Below are positions 34,153 through 45,615 of a stretch of 64,000 bases of DNA, piece after piece; position 1 is the stretch's first letter, and the number at the start of each line of letters is the position of its first letter. The stretch is from Laccaria trichodermophora (Eukaryota; Basidiomycota; Agaricomycetes; Agaricales; Hydnangiaceae), in the NCBI GenBank assembly GCA_018417955.1, contig JACTVC010000039.1, positions 1 to 64,000 on the forward strand, read 5' to 3'. The notes beneath the pieces were generated by a model. It worked only from the letters and a program-made list of their open reading frames with translations, had not been told where the DNA came from and ran no database searches. The position numbers and the translations under genes were made by a program.

Positions 34153-35517
34153 CTACTCCTCCCCGATCCACCATTCAGGACCACACTCATTTTTCTCCAG
34201 GTCCCACTCGTAGAGTGTTCCCTTATATTCAGCGTATAGAGTCTCCCCGTCTGGATCGAAGAAAAGCGCGCCCACTCCTTTAAATATTCCAGGCTTTGCC
34301 AGCCATTTTGGCTTCAAGAGAAGAGCTTTTTCCTCAAAGGATGTCACATCGATAACATGAATGATGTCAAGATCGGAGAAACGAGTGCGCTAAGGATTCA
34401 GACCACCTAGTTGAAAAGGCAGGGATATCAGAATGTGAACATCAGACATACCGCTACAAATACCAGAACTTCTTTTCCTAGTTTTCCACTGCTGAATTGA
34501 AGATGTAGTATGTAATGGTCGTTCGGAGGGAGTATGAGTGTCGCTAAAGGATCTTTGCTTTGGATGTCCCAAACAGACACTCTATCGCCATTCATAGCGA
34601 TAGCAAACTTGGACCCATCGGCAGAAAACGCAAGTTTTGGTTCCTGGAGCCCATACTCTAAAAAATCCGAATTTTTTGGGAGTTTGGGAATGGGAATAGA
34701 GATGCGGGTAACAAAGGAAAAATTTGTGCCACCAGAATCTGAATAGTGAATGTCAATGGTTTCATTTTGTCGTGCTTTCTCCATATCCGCGTTGAGAAGA
34801 ATGTGCCTGTCAGGGGATAGTTTGACTTGGAGAACACATTAGAGCAGGTACAACACTGCATGGAAATTTCGGGCCAACCGAGGCTATTCTTGCGAACCCA
34901 CCTCGACTCCTCGACCTTTAGATCAAAATCTATTATCCCGGACCCAATTAAAGGAAATTTATCCGAGGCGTCTGTTTCAGTGGTAGAGATGTTAAACAGC
35001 TTCCACTGGTTGCTAAAATGCGCCCAAAAAGTGATTGCCAAGGGATTTTCGGTGAATTTTATCAGCTCCAAACCAAAATTAAGCCTATCACCTGCACCAT
35101 TACTGTTGAAAGACACAGCAGGACTATCGTTGAAAGACCACACAGCAGGACCAACACGGCTATTGGGGCAGATTTCGTGGATTGATACGTGCAGAAAGTG
35201 GTCCGAGATTCGCCCTCTAGTGGATTCGAAGTACTTTGCGAATAGTAGGATCCGATTGCCTTTGATGGGGACAAGCGAAAAATCTACGAATTTTCGCGAC
35301 GGATGTTTCGGGACAATAATTCGAGGCTTGAAGGCATCATGTTGAGTTGTGTACGACTCTCTCGATAAGCGGCATGTGAATCAAACCTCAAGTTTTCCGG
35401 ACGAATAGATGTTGTGCTCGAATATCGCACCGTTCGAGTGATAATAAATGATTCCCTTTCGAACAGGACAACGAAGGTTGGAACTTCGAAATCTGCAAGG
35501 TGGACGATGGTGTTCAT
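34153..35517 (-). CDS. WD40-like (beta-propeller) protein, copy A
   Basis: At least three exons on minus: from the ATG at 35517, through a long exon about 35290-34830, one at about 34790-34450, and a last one ending at 34153. The protein is rich in beta-propeller-like blades: LAFSADGSKFAIAMNGDRVSVWDIQS is a classic WD-type blade, and a second ends in LYEWDLEKNECGPEWW. Such proteins are scaffolds and the partner is unknown. Exon borders are approximate because no relative was at hand. Copy B at 39.5-40.8 kb is closely similar. Confidence 0.6.
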
Positions 35518-35545
35518 TAAACTTTGCTAAATATACGAAACACTC

Positions 35546-35956
35546 TCACAAGTCGGGATTTCCAATGATGGTCTTTCTGGGAATCCTTGACTTTAGCAAT
35601 TGTGAAGACTGTTCATCAGTAGGTGAAGGTAGTTCATCCATTGTTGAACGCGGTTCATCAGTGGGTGAAAGCGTTTCATCCGTTGATGGCAGGAAAGAAT
35701 CCGAAACGAGTGGTGAAGGCGGTTCATTCGTTGGTGAAGGTGGTTCACCAGTTGAAGGCAGAAAAGAATATGGAAAGAATGGTGAAGGTGGTTCATCCGA
35801 TGTTGAAGGTGTTTCACCCGTTGAAGGCAGGTAAGAATACAGTGGAACGAAGGGTGAAAGGGATTCATCCGATGGTGATTCATCGTATGGTGAAGGTCTT
35901 TCGCCAGTTGAAGGCAGGTCAGAATACGGAAAGAATGGTGAAGGGGGTTCATCCAT
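35546..35956 (-). CDS. Proline-rich repeat ORF upstream of the WD40-like gene, copy A
   Basis: 136 codons from an ATG at 35956, made of 4-5 imperfect copies of a ~22-residue unit like DEPPSPFFPYSYLPSTGETP. It ends with a TGA 29 bp before the WD40-like ATG, in another frame, and may be a first exon or a separate upstream ORF. Copy B has fewer units, as expected from slippage in tandem repeats. Confidence 0.4.
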   Translation of the reverse strand: MDEPPSPFFPYSDLPSTGERPSPYDESPSDESLSPFVPLYSYLPSTGETPSTSDEPPSPFFPYSFLPSTGEPPSPTNEPPSPLVSDSFLPSTDETLSPTDEPRSTMDELPSPTDEQSSQLLKSRIPRKTIIGNPDL

Positions 35957-36460
35957 TGGTAGCTGGTGAGAATACGGAAAGAGGAAAACTCTGCCATTAT
36001 AAGCGCGCGCTGGGCTGAGTGAGCTTAGGCTGTTGGAGACTCTTCCTTTGACACTCCAGAAAGCTTATGACGGGGCAAGGACTTTACTGTTGCGCTGCCC
36101 AGAAAGTTCAGCCTACCAAAAACAAGTTTAACCGCCGCCTTCCAGACTCCCGCAAGCTATCCAGCTGCACCAGGCCACACAGTAAAACGTGCAACTTGCA
36201 CTGCTGCCTGTAAGAGGAAAGAGGTTGCTAGCGCAGTGAACCTGTCACGACTCATTTAAACCATAAAATGAGAGCATGGACCTGGCATAATCATTCCCGA
36301 GCAATCGATACATATGGTGTGTGTTGGTGGTGGGGTTGGTTGTAATAACGAGCAAGTGAAGACCGAAATGCATGGGTGTGAGATGACATACAAGGCAAAA
36401 AGAAAGAGAGACGGAAAGACAAGGTAAATTTTCCCAGTAATGCCGACGTCCCCCCTACAT

Positions 36461-37221
36461 TTACTCCTGGGCAGTCTCGTGCTCGACAGCGGTAATACCC
36501 TGTCGCTTCTCGGCGATGCGAGCGGCACGACGTTCCCGAGCAGCCTGTGTAAGCACTTGTCAGATGCAAAAAACGATAGGAGGGTAGCGGAACGACGAAC
36601 CTTGTTCTTGACACGGCGAGCCTCCATTTGATCTGAGAGGACCTTTGTGTGGGACTTCTCGGCCTTGGATTTGTGGATGTACTCCATGAGCACACGCTTG
36701 TTCTTGAAGACGTTACCCTTGGACTTTTGGCACAACACGTGGTAGCTGTGCCAACAGTCAGAAAAATGTCCTCACCACACACAGAACCGAAGAGTGGTGA
36801 AAAAACATACAGGTGCTAATCGATCTTGCCAGCCTCTCTGTATTTCCTAAGCAGCCTTCGGAGAACCCTCTGTCTCCTCATCCATATAACCTTGCCAGGC
36901 ATCCTCGCCTCCGAAGTACCCTTCCTCTTACCAGGACCGGTGTGGCGGCCCTTTCGCTTGGCAGCGAGGAGGTCGCGCGTGCGTGCGCGGGAATGGACGG
37001 TGGTGGGCTTGATGATGGCACGGCCATCCTTGATAAGTTTCTTGACGTGGGTGCGGGAGTTGGCGTTCCCGATTTCAGCTTGCTCAGCGGGGTCGAGCCA
37101 GATTTTTCGTTTGCCGACGCCAGCTACGGACGCGGCGAGGCGTTTTTGTGACTGGAGATTGACTATATGCGCAGAGCTCGTTAGTCAAGTGATATGTTGG
37201 GAAGATAAGTGCCTTACCCAT
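36461..37221 (-). CDS. RPL19: 60S ribosomal protein eL19 (L19) with an in-frame TAG
   Basis: Four exons (37221-37218, 37162-36811, 36745-36601, 36544-36461) join to 195 codons, the normal length for eL19. The reading is clearly eL19: [58 protein letters not shown], then [22 protein letters not shown] and RRVKNK before the last intron. The very short first exon (ATGG) is typical of ribosomal protein genes. One codon is wrong: 36818-36816 reads TAG between KID and HLYH, where eL19 normally has Lys. No alternative GT site would skip it. Either this copy is dead, the base is an error, or another copy serves the cell. It lies between the two copies of the segmental duplication. Confidence 0.9.
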
Positions 37222-37310
37222 CGTTCTTCGTGCGTCATGTTTAATTACGGGGTGTGATTACAAGGTTAAATTGCGGATGGCAACAACGTTCAGGTGAGTG
37301 ATGTAGTGTC

Positions 37311-37852
37311 CTCAGCTTCTTTCAACTGTCCCATAAAAGCCTGCTTGCAAGCTTCAACGGTTGGTGCGAGGAGTAGCTTTTCGGTCGGTGGAGAAGCCAA
37401 GTGCAATATCAAACGCATTGGGGTGGACGTAGAGGTCGAGGGTGCCGAAGGCACACGGACGGATGTCGATATGGTTGTCATAGATAAGACCTATGGGCCA
37501 GTGCCTACAGATGATCAACTGTTAAGTAACGCCGTCAAAGATGACCATCTGAGAAGGCTTCTTCACTCACAAACCACCAGTCCTCCTCTTTGAGAACCTT
37601 GGCAGCAACTTCGTCAAAGACGACGTCCATTAAGAATCGACGAGTTTCGGGAACTAGAAGAGGCAGATAGCTGATGCGAGGGGCTTGGATGTAGTAGCAT
37701 TCGAGGCCGCGATCTGAATTTGCAGGGAGCTCTTTGGGATCGACACGGATTTCAAGTGGAACGGAACCCTCCCATGTAAGACGGCGAGATAGGGTTGTAT
37801 GGTAGTCCACATTCCGGTCTTTATTAGAGATCGTTGAAGGATAGGTTGACAT
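37311..37852 (-). pseudogene. Truncated ATG5 copy
   Basis: Exon 1 from an ATG at 37852 is nearly identical to real ATG5, but the exon 1/intron 1 junction is deleted (the LKWHWP motif is lost) and the reading shifts. Exon 2 sequence continues to QLKEA and then ends at the duplication border. The C-terminal half, exons 3-4, is absent. It cannot make Atg5. Confidence 0.88.
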
Positions 37853-38039
37853 TGTCAGTGGTTGAGGAGAAAGAGAACAATCACAGCATGTGATCTGGAC
37901 GCGACAACATACACCACGAATCGCCCGTCGAATAAACGCGTTGTGCTCGAAAGACTATTCAACGTTCATGGTTTCCTTCACTCCCTGTTGAACTCTTGAT
38001 TACTACTTATTTCCGAGTCTCTTCAGGTCCCTCTCAAGG

Positions 38040-38880
38040 AAAATCTGTCTACGACGCGCGATATCTCGAATGTCATGATACACTTCGTTCGCTCTCACAA
38101 ACCTGCAGGTCCCTGCGTAGCGTTTTCTTACCTCGCCCATCGAGGTCTGCGCTAGCAAGCGCGAGACTAGCTAGGTCATTTCAAAAGACATCGCAACGGA
38201 ACTAGTGCGCCATTTGGAGATTGTTACCATTCGGGATCCCAATACTTCAGTATGTATTTTCAGCTTCTATTTGAACTTGCAAAGCGAACTGCATCGCAGA
38301 GTCGTAAACGTCATACTGCAGGATCACCTTTTCGACAGAATTCTCGTTCGGTCCTCAATGCTATTCCGGATCTCTGACCTTCACACTCTGCAAATCCTCG
38401 GAATAGGGTGGCGCATGACGGAACAATCAATAAAGCATTCAAGTATCTAACATCCCCTCAGATGCGGACTTTTGTGGCGTCTCCGTATGGCCATGGCATC
38501 CTGGCATCTTTTCCCAACCTGAAGAATCATTTGGTTACCATGTAACATTCTGGATACCGTCCTAGCACATTGTCCCAACGTAATCTCTGCTGGAAGGTTT
38601 TCAAACGAAAGTTGCGAAGGCAACTCCATTTTTATCTGGCAACTTGCTTCATGCATCGGCTCAATCATCTCCCTAGTCATTGCAGAAACGCTCTATACCT
38701 CGAGGGGATAGCCTTTGACGTTATCAATCCAAGTTTTACTCCGGGTATGTTCCAAATCTCAGCTTCTAAAGTCACCTTCCCAACTTTTTTTTGTAGGAGG
38801 CGCTGTCAATCTCTCTGTGTTAAAGTGCCTACACACGGTTTGCTTTGACTTCACTACCCTGCCAGAGAGCGCACTTTGAG
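38040..38880 (+). pseudogene. Degenerate F-box/LRR-like gene, copy B
   Basis: The same F-box-like signature as copy A (LRSLSQTCRSLRSVFLP near 38090-38140) is followed by RHLEIVTIRDPN and SDLHTLQILGIGWRM, typical of the leucine-rich part of these proteins. Several frame changes and stops remain. 38880-39280 shows no coding sequence. Confidence 0.5.
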
Positions 38881-39280
38881 AAATGATGGAGGCTTTGCTA
38901 AATACAACTAAGTACCTCAAGTTTACTCGAAATTCATCCTACATGCACTTGGCGGCGGCGGTCGACATGGATGGTATAAATCGTCGTGGAGTTCCTAACT
39001 GTTCACGTTGAATCAATTATGTTTGGCCCGTAGCTGGGCCGCTGATGCCATGATGATGTAAGTCCACCTCTACTGCCACGACGACCAAAAACCTCACCTA
39101 CGTGGTAGCGCCGTGCCCTTAAACAGTAGTATCCGCCGCCTTCATCCAATACGCTGCGTGTCGTCGAGGCGGAAGGAGACAACGGCGAGATCGATGTACG
39201 GCAGAGTTTTGAGGCATCAACGATGCGTCGAGATGATAGGTCAATCTAATTTCGGTCTCTTCTCCTTTTGCTTGGACGCT

Positions 39281-39514
39281 TGTTAGTTCGTCTATCGAAC
39301 TACAAACAACACAATAAAAGTATTCCTGTAGAGGGAGACATCCTACTCCTCCCCGATCCACCATTCAGGACCACACTTATTCTTCTGCAGGTCTGTTAGT
39401 TCATCTATCGAACGATTCGAACTACAAACAACACAATAAAAGTATTTTTGTAGAGGGAGACATCCTACTCCTCCCCGATCCACCATTCAGGACCACACTT
39501 ATTCTTCTGCAGGT
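39281..39514. repeat. Local tandem duplication of a gene end
   Basis: About 113 bases (39281-39393) including the stop region of the WD40-like gene are repeated at 39394-39514 with an 11-base extra. Copy A has only one. It arose after the segmental duplication. Confidence 0.75.
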
Positions 39515-40800
39515 CCCACTCGTGGAGTGTTCCCTTATATTCAGCGTATAGAGTTCCCCCGCCTGGATCGAAGAAAAGCGCACCCACTCCTTTATATATT
39601 CCAGGGTTTTCGAGCCATTGTAGCTTCAAGAGAAGAGCTTTTTCCATCTCAAAGGATGTCATATCGATGACATGAATGATGTCAAGATCGGAGACATGAT
39701 TGCGCTAAGGATTCAGACCACCTATTTGAGAGGTGGGGATATCAGAATGTGAACATCAGACATACCGCTACAAATGCCAGAACTTCTTTTCCTAATTTTC
39801 CACTGCTGAATTGAAGACGTGTTATGTAATGGTCGTTCGGAGGGAGTATGAGTGTCTCTAAAGGAACTTTGCTTTGGATATCCCAAACAGAGACTCGTCC
39901 GTCATTCATAGCGATAGCAAACTTGGACCCATCGGGAGAAAACGCAAGTTTTGGTTCCTGGAGTTTAGTAACCGAACCTTCTGGGACTTCGGGAATGGGA
40001 ATAGAGATCCGGGTAACAAAGGAAAAGTTTGTGCCACCAGAATCTGAGTAGTGAATGTCAATTGTTTCATTTTGTCGTCGTTCATCCATATTCGCGTTTA
40101 GAAGAATGTGCTTGTCAGGGGATAGTTTGACTTGGAGAACACATTAGAGCCGATTCAACACTGCATGAAAGTTTCGGACCAACCAAGACTATTCTCGCGC
40201 ACCCACTCCAACCCCTTGACCTTTAGCTCAAAATCTATTATCCCGGGCTCAGTCAAAGGGAAATTATCCGAGGCGTCTGTTTGAGTGGTAGCCTGAGAGA
40301 TGTCATACAGGTTCCACCGATAGCTAAACCGCGCCCAAAAAGTAATTGCCAAGGGATTTTCGGTGAAATTTATCAGTTCCAAATCAAAATTATTCGAATC
40401 ACCGGGACAACTACTGTCGAAAGACCATAGAGCAGGACCAACACGGCTATTGGAGCAGATTTCGTGGATTGATAGGTGTAGGAAGTGGTCCAAAAATCGC
40501 CCTCTGTAGTTGTAGTACTTTGCGAATAATAGCATCCGATTGCCTTTGATGGGGACAAGCGAAAAGTCGACGAATTTTCGTGACGGATGTTTCGGGACAA
40601 TAGTTCGTGGCTTGAAGGCATAGTGAGTTGTACACGACTTTCTGAATGAGCGGCATGTGAATCAAACCTCATGTTTTCCGGACGAGTAGATATTGTGCTC
40701 GAATATCGCACCGTTCAAGTGATAATAAATGATTCCCTTTCGAACAGGACAACGAAGGTTGTAACTTCGAAATCTGCAAGGTGGATGATGGTGTTCAAAC
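39465..40800 (-). CDS. WD40-like protein, copy B
   Basis: Closely follows copy A, with the same propeller-like blades (LAFSPDGSKFAIAMNDGRVSVWD; LHEWDLQKNKCGPEWW). Many substitutions are silent or conservative, so it may still be under selection. A 3-base deletion removes the ATG that copy A uses at 35517, so if that ATG is the true start, copy B lacks it. Confidence 0.5.
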
Positions 40801-40823
40801 TTTGATATATATACGAAACACTC

Positions 40824-41072
40824 TCACAAGTCAGGATTGACAATGATGGTATTTCTGGGAATCCTTGACTTTAGCAATAGTGAAGGCTGTTCATCCATAG
40901 GTGAAGGTGGTTCATCCATAGTTGAAGGCGGTTCAGCAGTGGGTGAAGGCGTTTCACGCAGATAGGAATATGGAGAGTCGAATGGTGAAGGCGGCTCGTC
41001 CGATGGTGAAGGTGTTTCACCAGTTGAAGGCAGATAAGAATGCGGAAAGAATGGTGAAGGGGGTTCATCCAT
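40824..41072 (-). CDS. Proline-rich repeat ORF, copy B
   Basis: 82 codons with about two and a half copies of the DEPPSPFFP-type unit, shorter than copy A (136 codons). Same position relative to the WD40-like gene. Confidence 0.35.
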   Translation of the reverse strand: MDEPPSPFFPHSYLPSTGETPSPSDEPPSPFDSPYSYLRETPSPTAEPPSTMDEPPSPMDEQPSLLLKSRIPRNTIIVNPDL

Positions 41073-41162
41073 TTGTAGCTGGTGAGCCTACGGAAAGAAC
41101 AATGCTCTGCCATTATAAGTGCGCGCTGAGCTTACGCTGTTGGAGACTCTTCCTTTGACACA

Positions 41163-42727
41163 CGGCGTTGATCAACTACAGAAACAGGGGACCTTACAGT
41201 CCTTTGCACTGCCGTCTGCACACCGAGGTTTGGAAATCGTGTTTGTATGTGTTGTACCGTGACTGCCACAAACAGACCACTTCATGCAACAAGGCCTGGA
41301 ATCTCCAGTGCTGAAAGATTTTGCTCCTCATGCCAAATGACCATCCACGCGCGCATAGCATCTGATACCTGAGGCGCCATGAGAGTTGGGTGCGAGAGAT
41401 TCAAAATTCCCAACACGCTCAGATCTGGTTCTAATGCGTGACAATCTGTGACGACCACACAAAACCAAACAGAGTTTTCAACGGCAATGCAAAGCACTGT
41501 ACTGCTGCACTGCCCAGATTCAGACTACCAAAAACAGTGATTTCGCTGTATACTTCTTTTATTCCGAAAGTTATCAGAGATCTATGCTCTGTTGAAGCAT
41601 CTCTAGAATTTCAAGAACCTCACTTGGCAATCCTTGGGGAGCTTGCTCCCCTTTGTACTGCTAACTGGCTCCAAAATGTAGATGATGACCTAATCCACAA
41701 GTAGTTGGCCGTGTTTACACATTGCACAGCATGGACACCGCATGCGAAACAGCACAGCATGGACATCCCATGCGAACTTACTGATATGTGCATGACTTAC
41801 ATGACACAAATGTGATATCTTCTTCCCTCCATAAACTCTGTGTCAGGTCATTTCTGAATCTGAATCTTCTCTTCTGAGTCTGATCTCAAGTTTGGTATTT
41901 CTCCCTTACCTAATTTGATCTACATACAGTAGTTCCTGTAGTCCAATTCAAACCACCTGACATCCATGTATGCATTGCCCCTTTCTCCTTCCTTGGCTTC
42001 TGATTTACACCTTATATAAATTCGAATTTTCCTTGAGCTATGCCTTCTGACCCTGATCTTCTGGGTGCAAAAAAATGCTGGAAAAACCTTACTGACAATG
42101 TTCAGATTCTGAAATACAATCACAAGATTGTGGTAAGTGCTATAAATCTTTGACAGATGAGTGTTACCTTCTGACTTCTATTTTCAATCTGATGGGGCAG
42201 GACCTTCAAGGGTGGTACAACACACCAGTGTGATTTTTTTTATAAAACACAAAAACATGGATTGTCTGTTATTCCTAATTTGCCCATGCAGATTGCTGGA
42301 GCTGGGCCTTCTCAGATTCATTTACCTGATCCTACTCAGCATCAAAGTTTGACTCAGATTCTGGCCCCCTCACTTACTCATGTCAACCCTCAAGGCTCAG
42401 GCTGGAGTCCAAGCTAACTTAGAAATTCCAATTACTCCAACAGCACATTAGAAAGACAAGACAGAAAAAACCCATTCATGAACCCAGCTTCCATCGACTT
42501 TGGGCCTTTGGCCTGCCAGCAATCTCAATTTGCAAAAGCCAAGGGTTGACTCTGATTGAAGCTTCAATTGATCTGGGTCCTAAAGGTTTTGCACCTTGAT
42601 TGCACACTTCCCATTGAGTCATCTGCAACAAGCAGGAACTCCTTCTATGAAATGGCTCAAAAAGGACAACAAACAGTGTGAAGCCCTAGGTTTTACATTA
42701 AACAATTATGACATGGATTTGCCTGAG
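41163..42727. other. AT-rich, no gene seen
   Basis: No ORF here shows protein-like features. Scattered short imperfect repeats (for example CAGCATGGACA twice near 41730-41765) suggest decayed mobile DNA. Confidence 0.5.
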
Positions 42728-42729
42728 TA

Positions 42730-43133
42730 TACAGTCATCCACCAGCTAGTGTTACATCAAAAATTGAAAGTTCACTTAAATCATGATGGGGATACATTTT
42801 CAATTAAAAATTGTACATTCAATCTTGGTGATGTACATTCTTTGCATCCTCCAAATTTCGGAGCTCTCAGGTTTGTTTCTGTTAAGCAATTCTGAAAATA
42901 CTGGTGTAACATTCAGTGGTGGGAGGTTTTCTGCTAAGTACCCTATTTTGAACAAATCACTACATATTTGATGCTCATCCTGCACACACAAAACTTGATG
43001 TGAGGAGAGACCATATATAGGAGCTCCAGATAAAATTTGTTTCAAGGGAGTATGTTGAATATTGCAAAAGTTATTCAAGGAGCAAAAGTGTAACATTCAG
43101 TGGTGGTGTAACACAGGCCAGTGGATGACTGTA
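42730..43133. mobile_element. Tc1/mariner-type MITE, 404 bp
   Basis: The ends are inverted repeats of 30 bases matching at 25 positions, both beginning TACAGTCATCCAC. TA dinucleotides flank both ends (42728-42729 and 43134-43135), the target duplication used by Tc1/mariner transposases. The TA-TACAGT arrangement is typical of that group. No transposase is encoded, so it is non-autonomous. Inside, a GTGTAACATTCAGTGGTGG word occurs twice. Confidence 0.75.
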
Positions 43134-43763
43134 TATTTTATGGTCAAATACTATGTTTGTTCAGGTGTTTGAAACTGTGGATTATTTTACCTTCCACTTG
43201 CCTTGAGGCCTTGGAATTTTCACAGAAGGTGTATTTATGTATTACATCTATTGTCTCAAAATTTTAGAACAAGAGTCAAAGATTTGTGGTCTGGGGACAT
43301 GGATTTGTGGTCTTCATTACACCAGACAAACAAAAGTATGGAATGTTTACCCAGATCCCTCCAGATTGGCTTTACTGTTTATTCTAAAACTTTCCAATTG
43401 CATTTGAATGGCATACTTAAGTTCAAATAGAAAAATTTAGATAGCGAGGTGAAGTTGTCATTTCAGGAAGGGCAAAAGACCAAATTCCGCTGTGAAACAG
43501 CTCGAAAAACATGACATTTGCATGACATTTGCACATCATCCATCAGCCAAATAACACATAGGGTGGCACACCACATGGCCTACTACTAGTACAGCCCATT
43601 TTCAACTTCGCCAGGTTAAATGGTCTTGGTATTTACTATATTCATCAGATACAAGTAATTTAAAGCTGTTCATCACTTGGATTTCGGCCCCCAGCTCCTG
43701 GCAGCAACATTTCATACTGCTCACAAAAATACACACAGATCTGAATGTCTGTAAGGATATTGT
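43134..43763. other. AT-rich, no gene seen
   Basis: Contains a degenerate ~140-bp repeat (about 43600-43740) that recurs near 44690-44830, sharing a TTTTCAACTT block and a GCTGTTCATCACT block. No gene is seen. Confidence 0.4.
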
Positions 43764-43768
43764 AGTAC

Positions 43769-44526
43769 TGTTAGGATACCTTCTACATTATCTCTTGCCC
43801 TCTCGTTCTCAGTCCCATATTAACATCACAAATATCTCTTCTCCACCCTTGTATTACTTGACTGACAGTCTGTTAGTTGTATTCCGTCTTACTACTACTG
43901 TAGCAGTTGTATTCCATTATTATTCAGTACTACACGTTGTGGGCATGTCGAATACGAATCGTGTTTCTCGCAAAAGCGACTTCAAGTACAAATGTTTGGT
44001 TCACAAGTGAAACCAAACAGATCTTCCATTCCCTACAGTTGCAAGTAAGGCCAAACATGTCTTTAGCCAAACACCTTCTTGTTTGGACGTTCCTTCAACC
44101 AGTAACAGCAAGAACTGTGTAGCAAGCAACAGAACATTCTAGTACTTACTCCATTGAGTTATGTAGTATTTAGATAGATTGAAATGCATGAAGTAAGGAG
44201 CATCCTTACTTTTTACCCCAAACAAGACCTGACTTAAGTTTGAAAGACTAAGTGTCAATCTAAGAGTAAACTAGTAAAGCTTCGCACTATTAGTTCACTC
44301 CGATCAAATCGTTAAAGCTACGTGCTAATGTTCTGATCAACGACTGACACAATCGTCTCAGGACTAAGACTCTCCGCACTCTAAGAAACATTCCCACTCT
44401 CACGGCTTGACAAGCCTTCATGCATTCAACTCTGCTAACAATTTCTATAGGTACGATCGACTCAAAATTGTTTACTAATCTTTGTATTCACAGGAATACA
44501 CCAACGCAGAGTCGCGGACTCTAACA
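43769..44526. mobile_element. Solo LTR with 5-bp target duplication
   Basis: 758 bases start TGTTAG and end CTAACA, a perfect 6-bp terminal inversion with TG...CA. They are flanked by AGTAC on both sides (43764-43768 and 44527-44531). This is the footprint of an LTR retrotransposon removed by LTR-LTR recombination. No internal coding part is nearby and I cannot tell the family. Base composition differs from the surroundings. Confidence 0.82.
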
Positions 44527-44964
44527 AGTACTATTCTTACCAACATGAATGATTAGCAGACTACCTGAAATATCAAATCATAATTTTTTCCCTCACAGTT
44601 TGGTTTATTGACAAAGGCTGATACTTTGAATGCAGAGGAAATATACAGTAGTCAGAGTTTCTGCTTGGGATAAAGGCTGCACGGCCTGACAAGCAATTTT
44701 CAACTTGGCTAGGTTTTGGTATTGAAGTTAATTCTGATTTGAACTACAATGGCTGTTCATCACTCAGCCTTTGGCCAGCTCCTCACAGCTGTGTTTTCAT
44801 ACTCAACAAAGACTGTTACATATGTTAGTAAACATAAACAATTGTCCAACATGGATCAGCTGAATAGTAATCACAACATGTTGAATTACACTTCTTCAAA
44901 ATTTATGGACAAATTGATACATCTACTCTTGCAAACGATGAAGTCTGTTTCCGTATATGACCTT

Positions 44965-45074
44965 CTAATCCCTTAAGGTTTTGCTCAGGCAGTCATTCCA
45001 AAGTATAGGGTTGCATGACCACTGCCCTGTGACCAGTGGCAGGGCCTGCTAAACAGGTCTCATTTTTCTGGGTA
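44965..45074 (-). repeat. Ngaro split direct repeat B2
   Basis: 110 bases, about 96% identical to B1 at 45616-45725. It contains an internal CCACTG...CAGTGG inverted pair. It marks the outer 3' end of the element. Confidence 0.85.
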
Positions 45075-45270
45075 GTTACAAGCTAGAAACCATGTAGCTA
45101 CGCAAAGAAAAAGGAGAAAAATACTTGATGAGAGTGGGATTCGAACCCACAGCCTTTTATGATGTCATGGCAGCAATGAAGTCCCAAAAATGCCAGCTTT
45201 GAGGGCACGATGACATCATATGCTGATGGAAGACCTGGTGAAGATACAGAAGCTGAAGGGATGGTGGGTG
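45075..45270 (-). other. Extra 196 bp between A2 and B2 with a tRNA-like T-arm
   Basis: This piece has no match next to A1 and so looks inserted between A2 and B2. On minus it contains GTGGGTTCGAATCCCAC (about 45131-45147), a perfect tRNA T-arm / pol III B-box, followed by an acceptor-like 3' strand. A matching 5' half and A-box are not convincing. Two ATGATGTCAT-type palindromes lie beside it. It could be a tRNA-derived SINE fragment. Confidence 0.4.
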
Positions 45271-45615
45271 GGTGACACATGAGATGTACTGACTGCCTGT
45301 GTATTGAGAAATGTCAGTAAACGAGTGCGTGAACACAGAGGCATGTTCTGCTCACCTGGGGATCAAGAAATGTCAGGAAAGGGGTGACATTTCAAGAGCA
45401 CCCAGTGATGAGTTCAAGTAGCAGCTAATGTTTCACCCAGAGGTGGAAACAAAGAGCCACTATGATGTTGTGTTGCAGAAACAACAACATGAACATGCAT
45501 GCAGTGCTGTTTGGGGATGAACAAGGCAGGCATGCTGGAATCGCGAGTGCATGAATTACAGAAATTCACACACCTCAGGGATTAGATTTGTGTAAACACA
45601 AGTTTTTAAATCCAA
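45271..45615 (-). repeat. Ngaro split direct repeat A2
   Basis: 345 bases, roughly 96% identical to A1 at 56780-57124, placed directly next to B1 as expected for a split direct repeat. Confidence 0.85.

Larger units (their letters stand above)
32038..36054. repeat. Segmental duplication, copy A
   Basis: Sequence from about 32038 (inside ATG5 exon 2) to 36054 reappears in the same orientation at 37311-41162, with small indels. It carries the ATG5 5' half, an F-box-like remnant, a WD40-like gene and a proline-rich ORF. The break points fall at TCAGCTTCT on the left and CTTTGACAC on the right. Confidence 0.85.
37311..41162. repeat. Segmental duplication, copy B
   Basis: Direct repeat of 32038-36054 placed on the other side of eL19. 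It is about 165 bp shorter because of indels. ATG5 is cut at exon 2, which shows that B is the derived copy and A the source. Confidence 0.85.

Noticed and set aside
42596..42895. 99-codon ORF on plus as a gene
   Set aside because: It spans the left end of the MITE, so the reading is accidental.
43600..44830. Degenerate repeat pair as the ends of one element
   Set aside because: The two copies share only scattered blocks in direct orientation and have no defined borders; probably old dispersed repeats.
45120..45200. tRNA gene on the minus strand
   Set aside because: The T-arm is perfect but no matching D-arm, anticodon stem or 5' acceptor strand could be found within 75-110 bases, so it is at most a tRNA-derived fragment.
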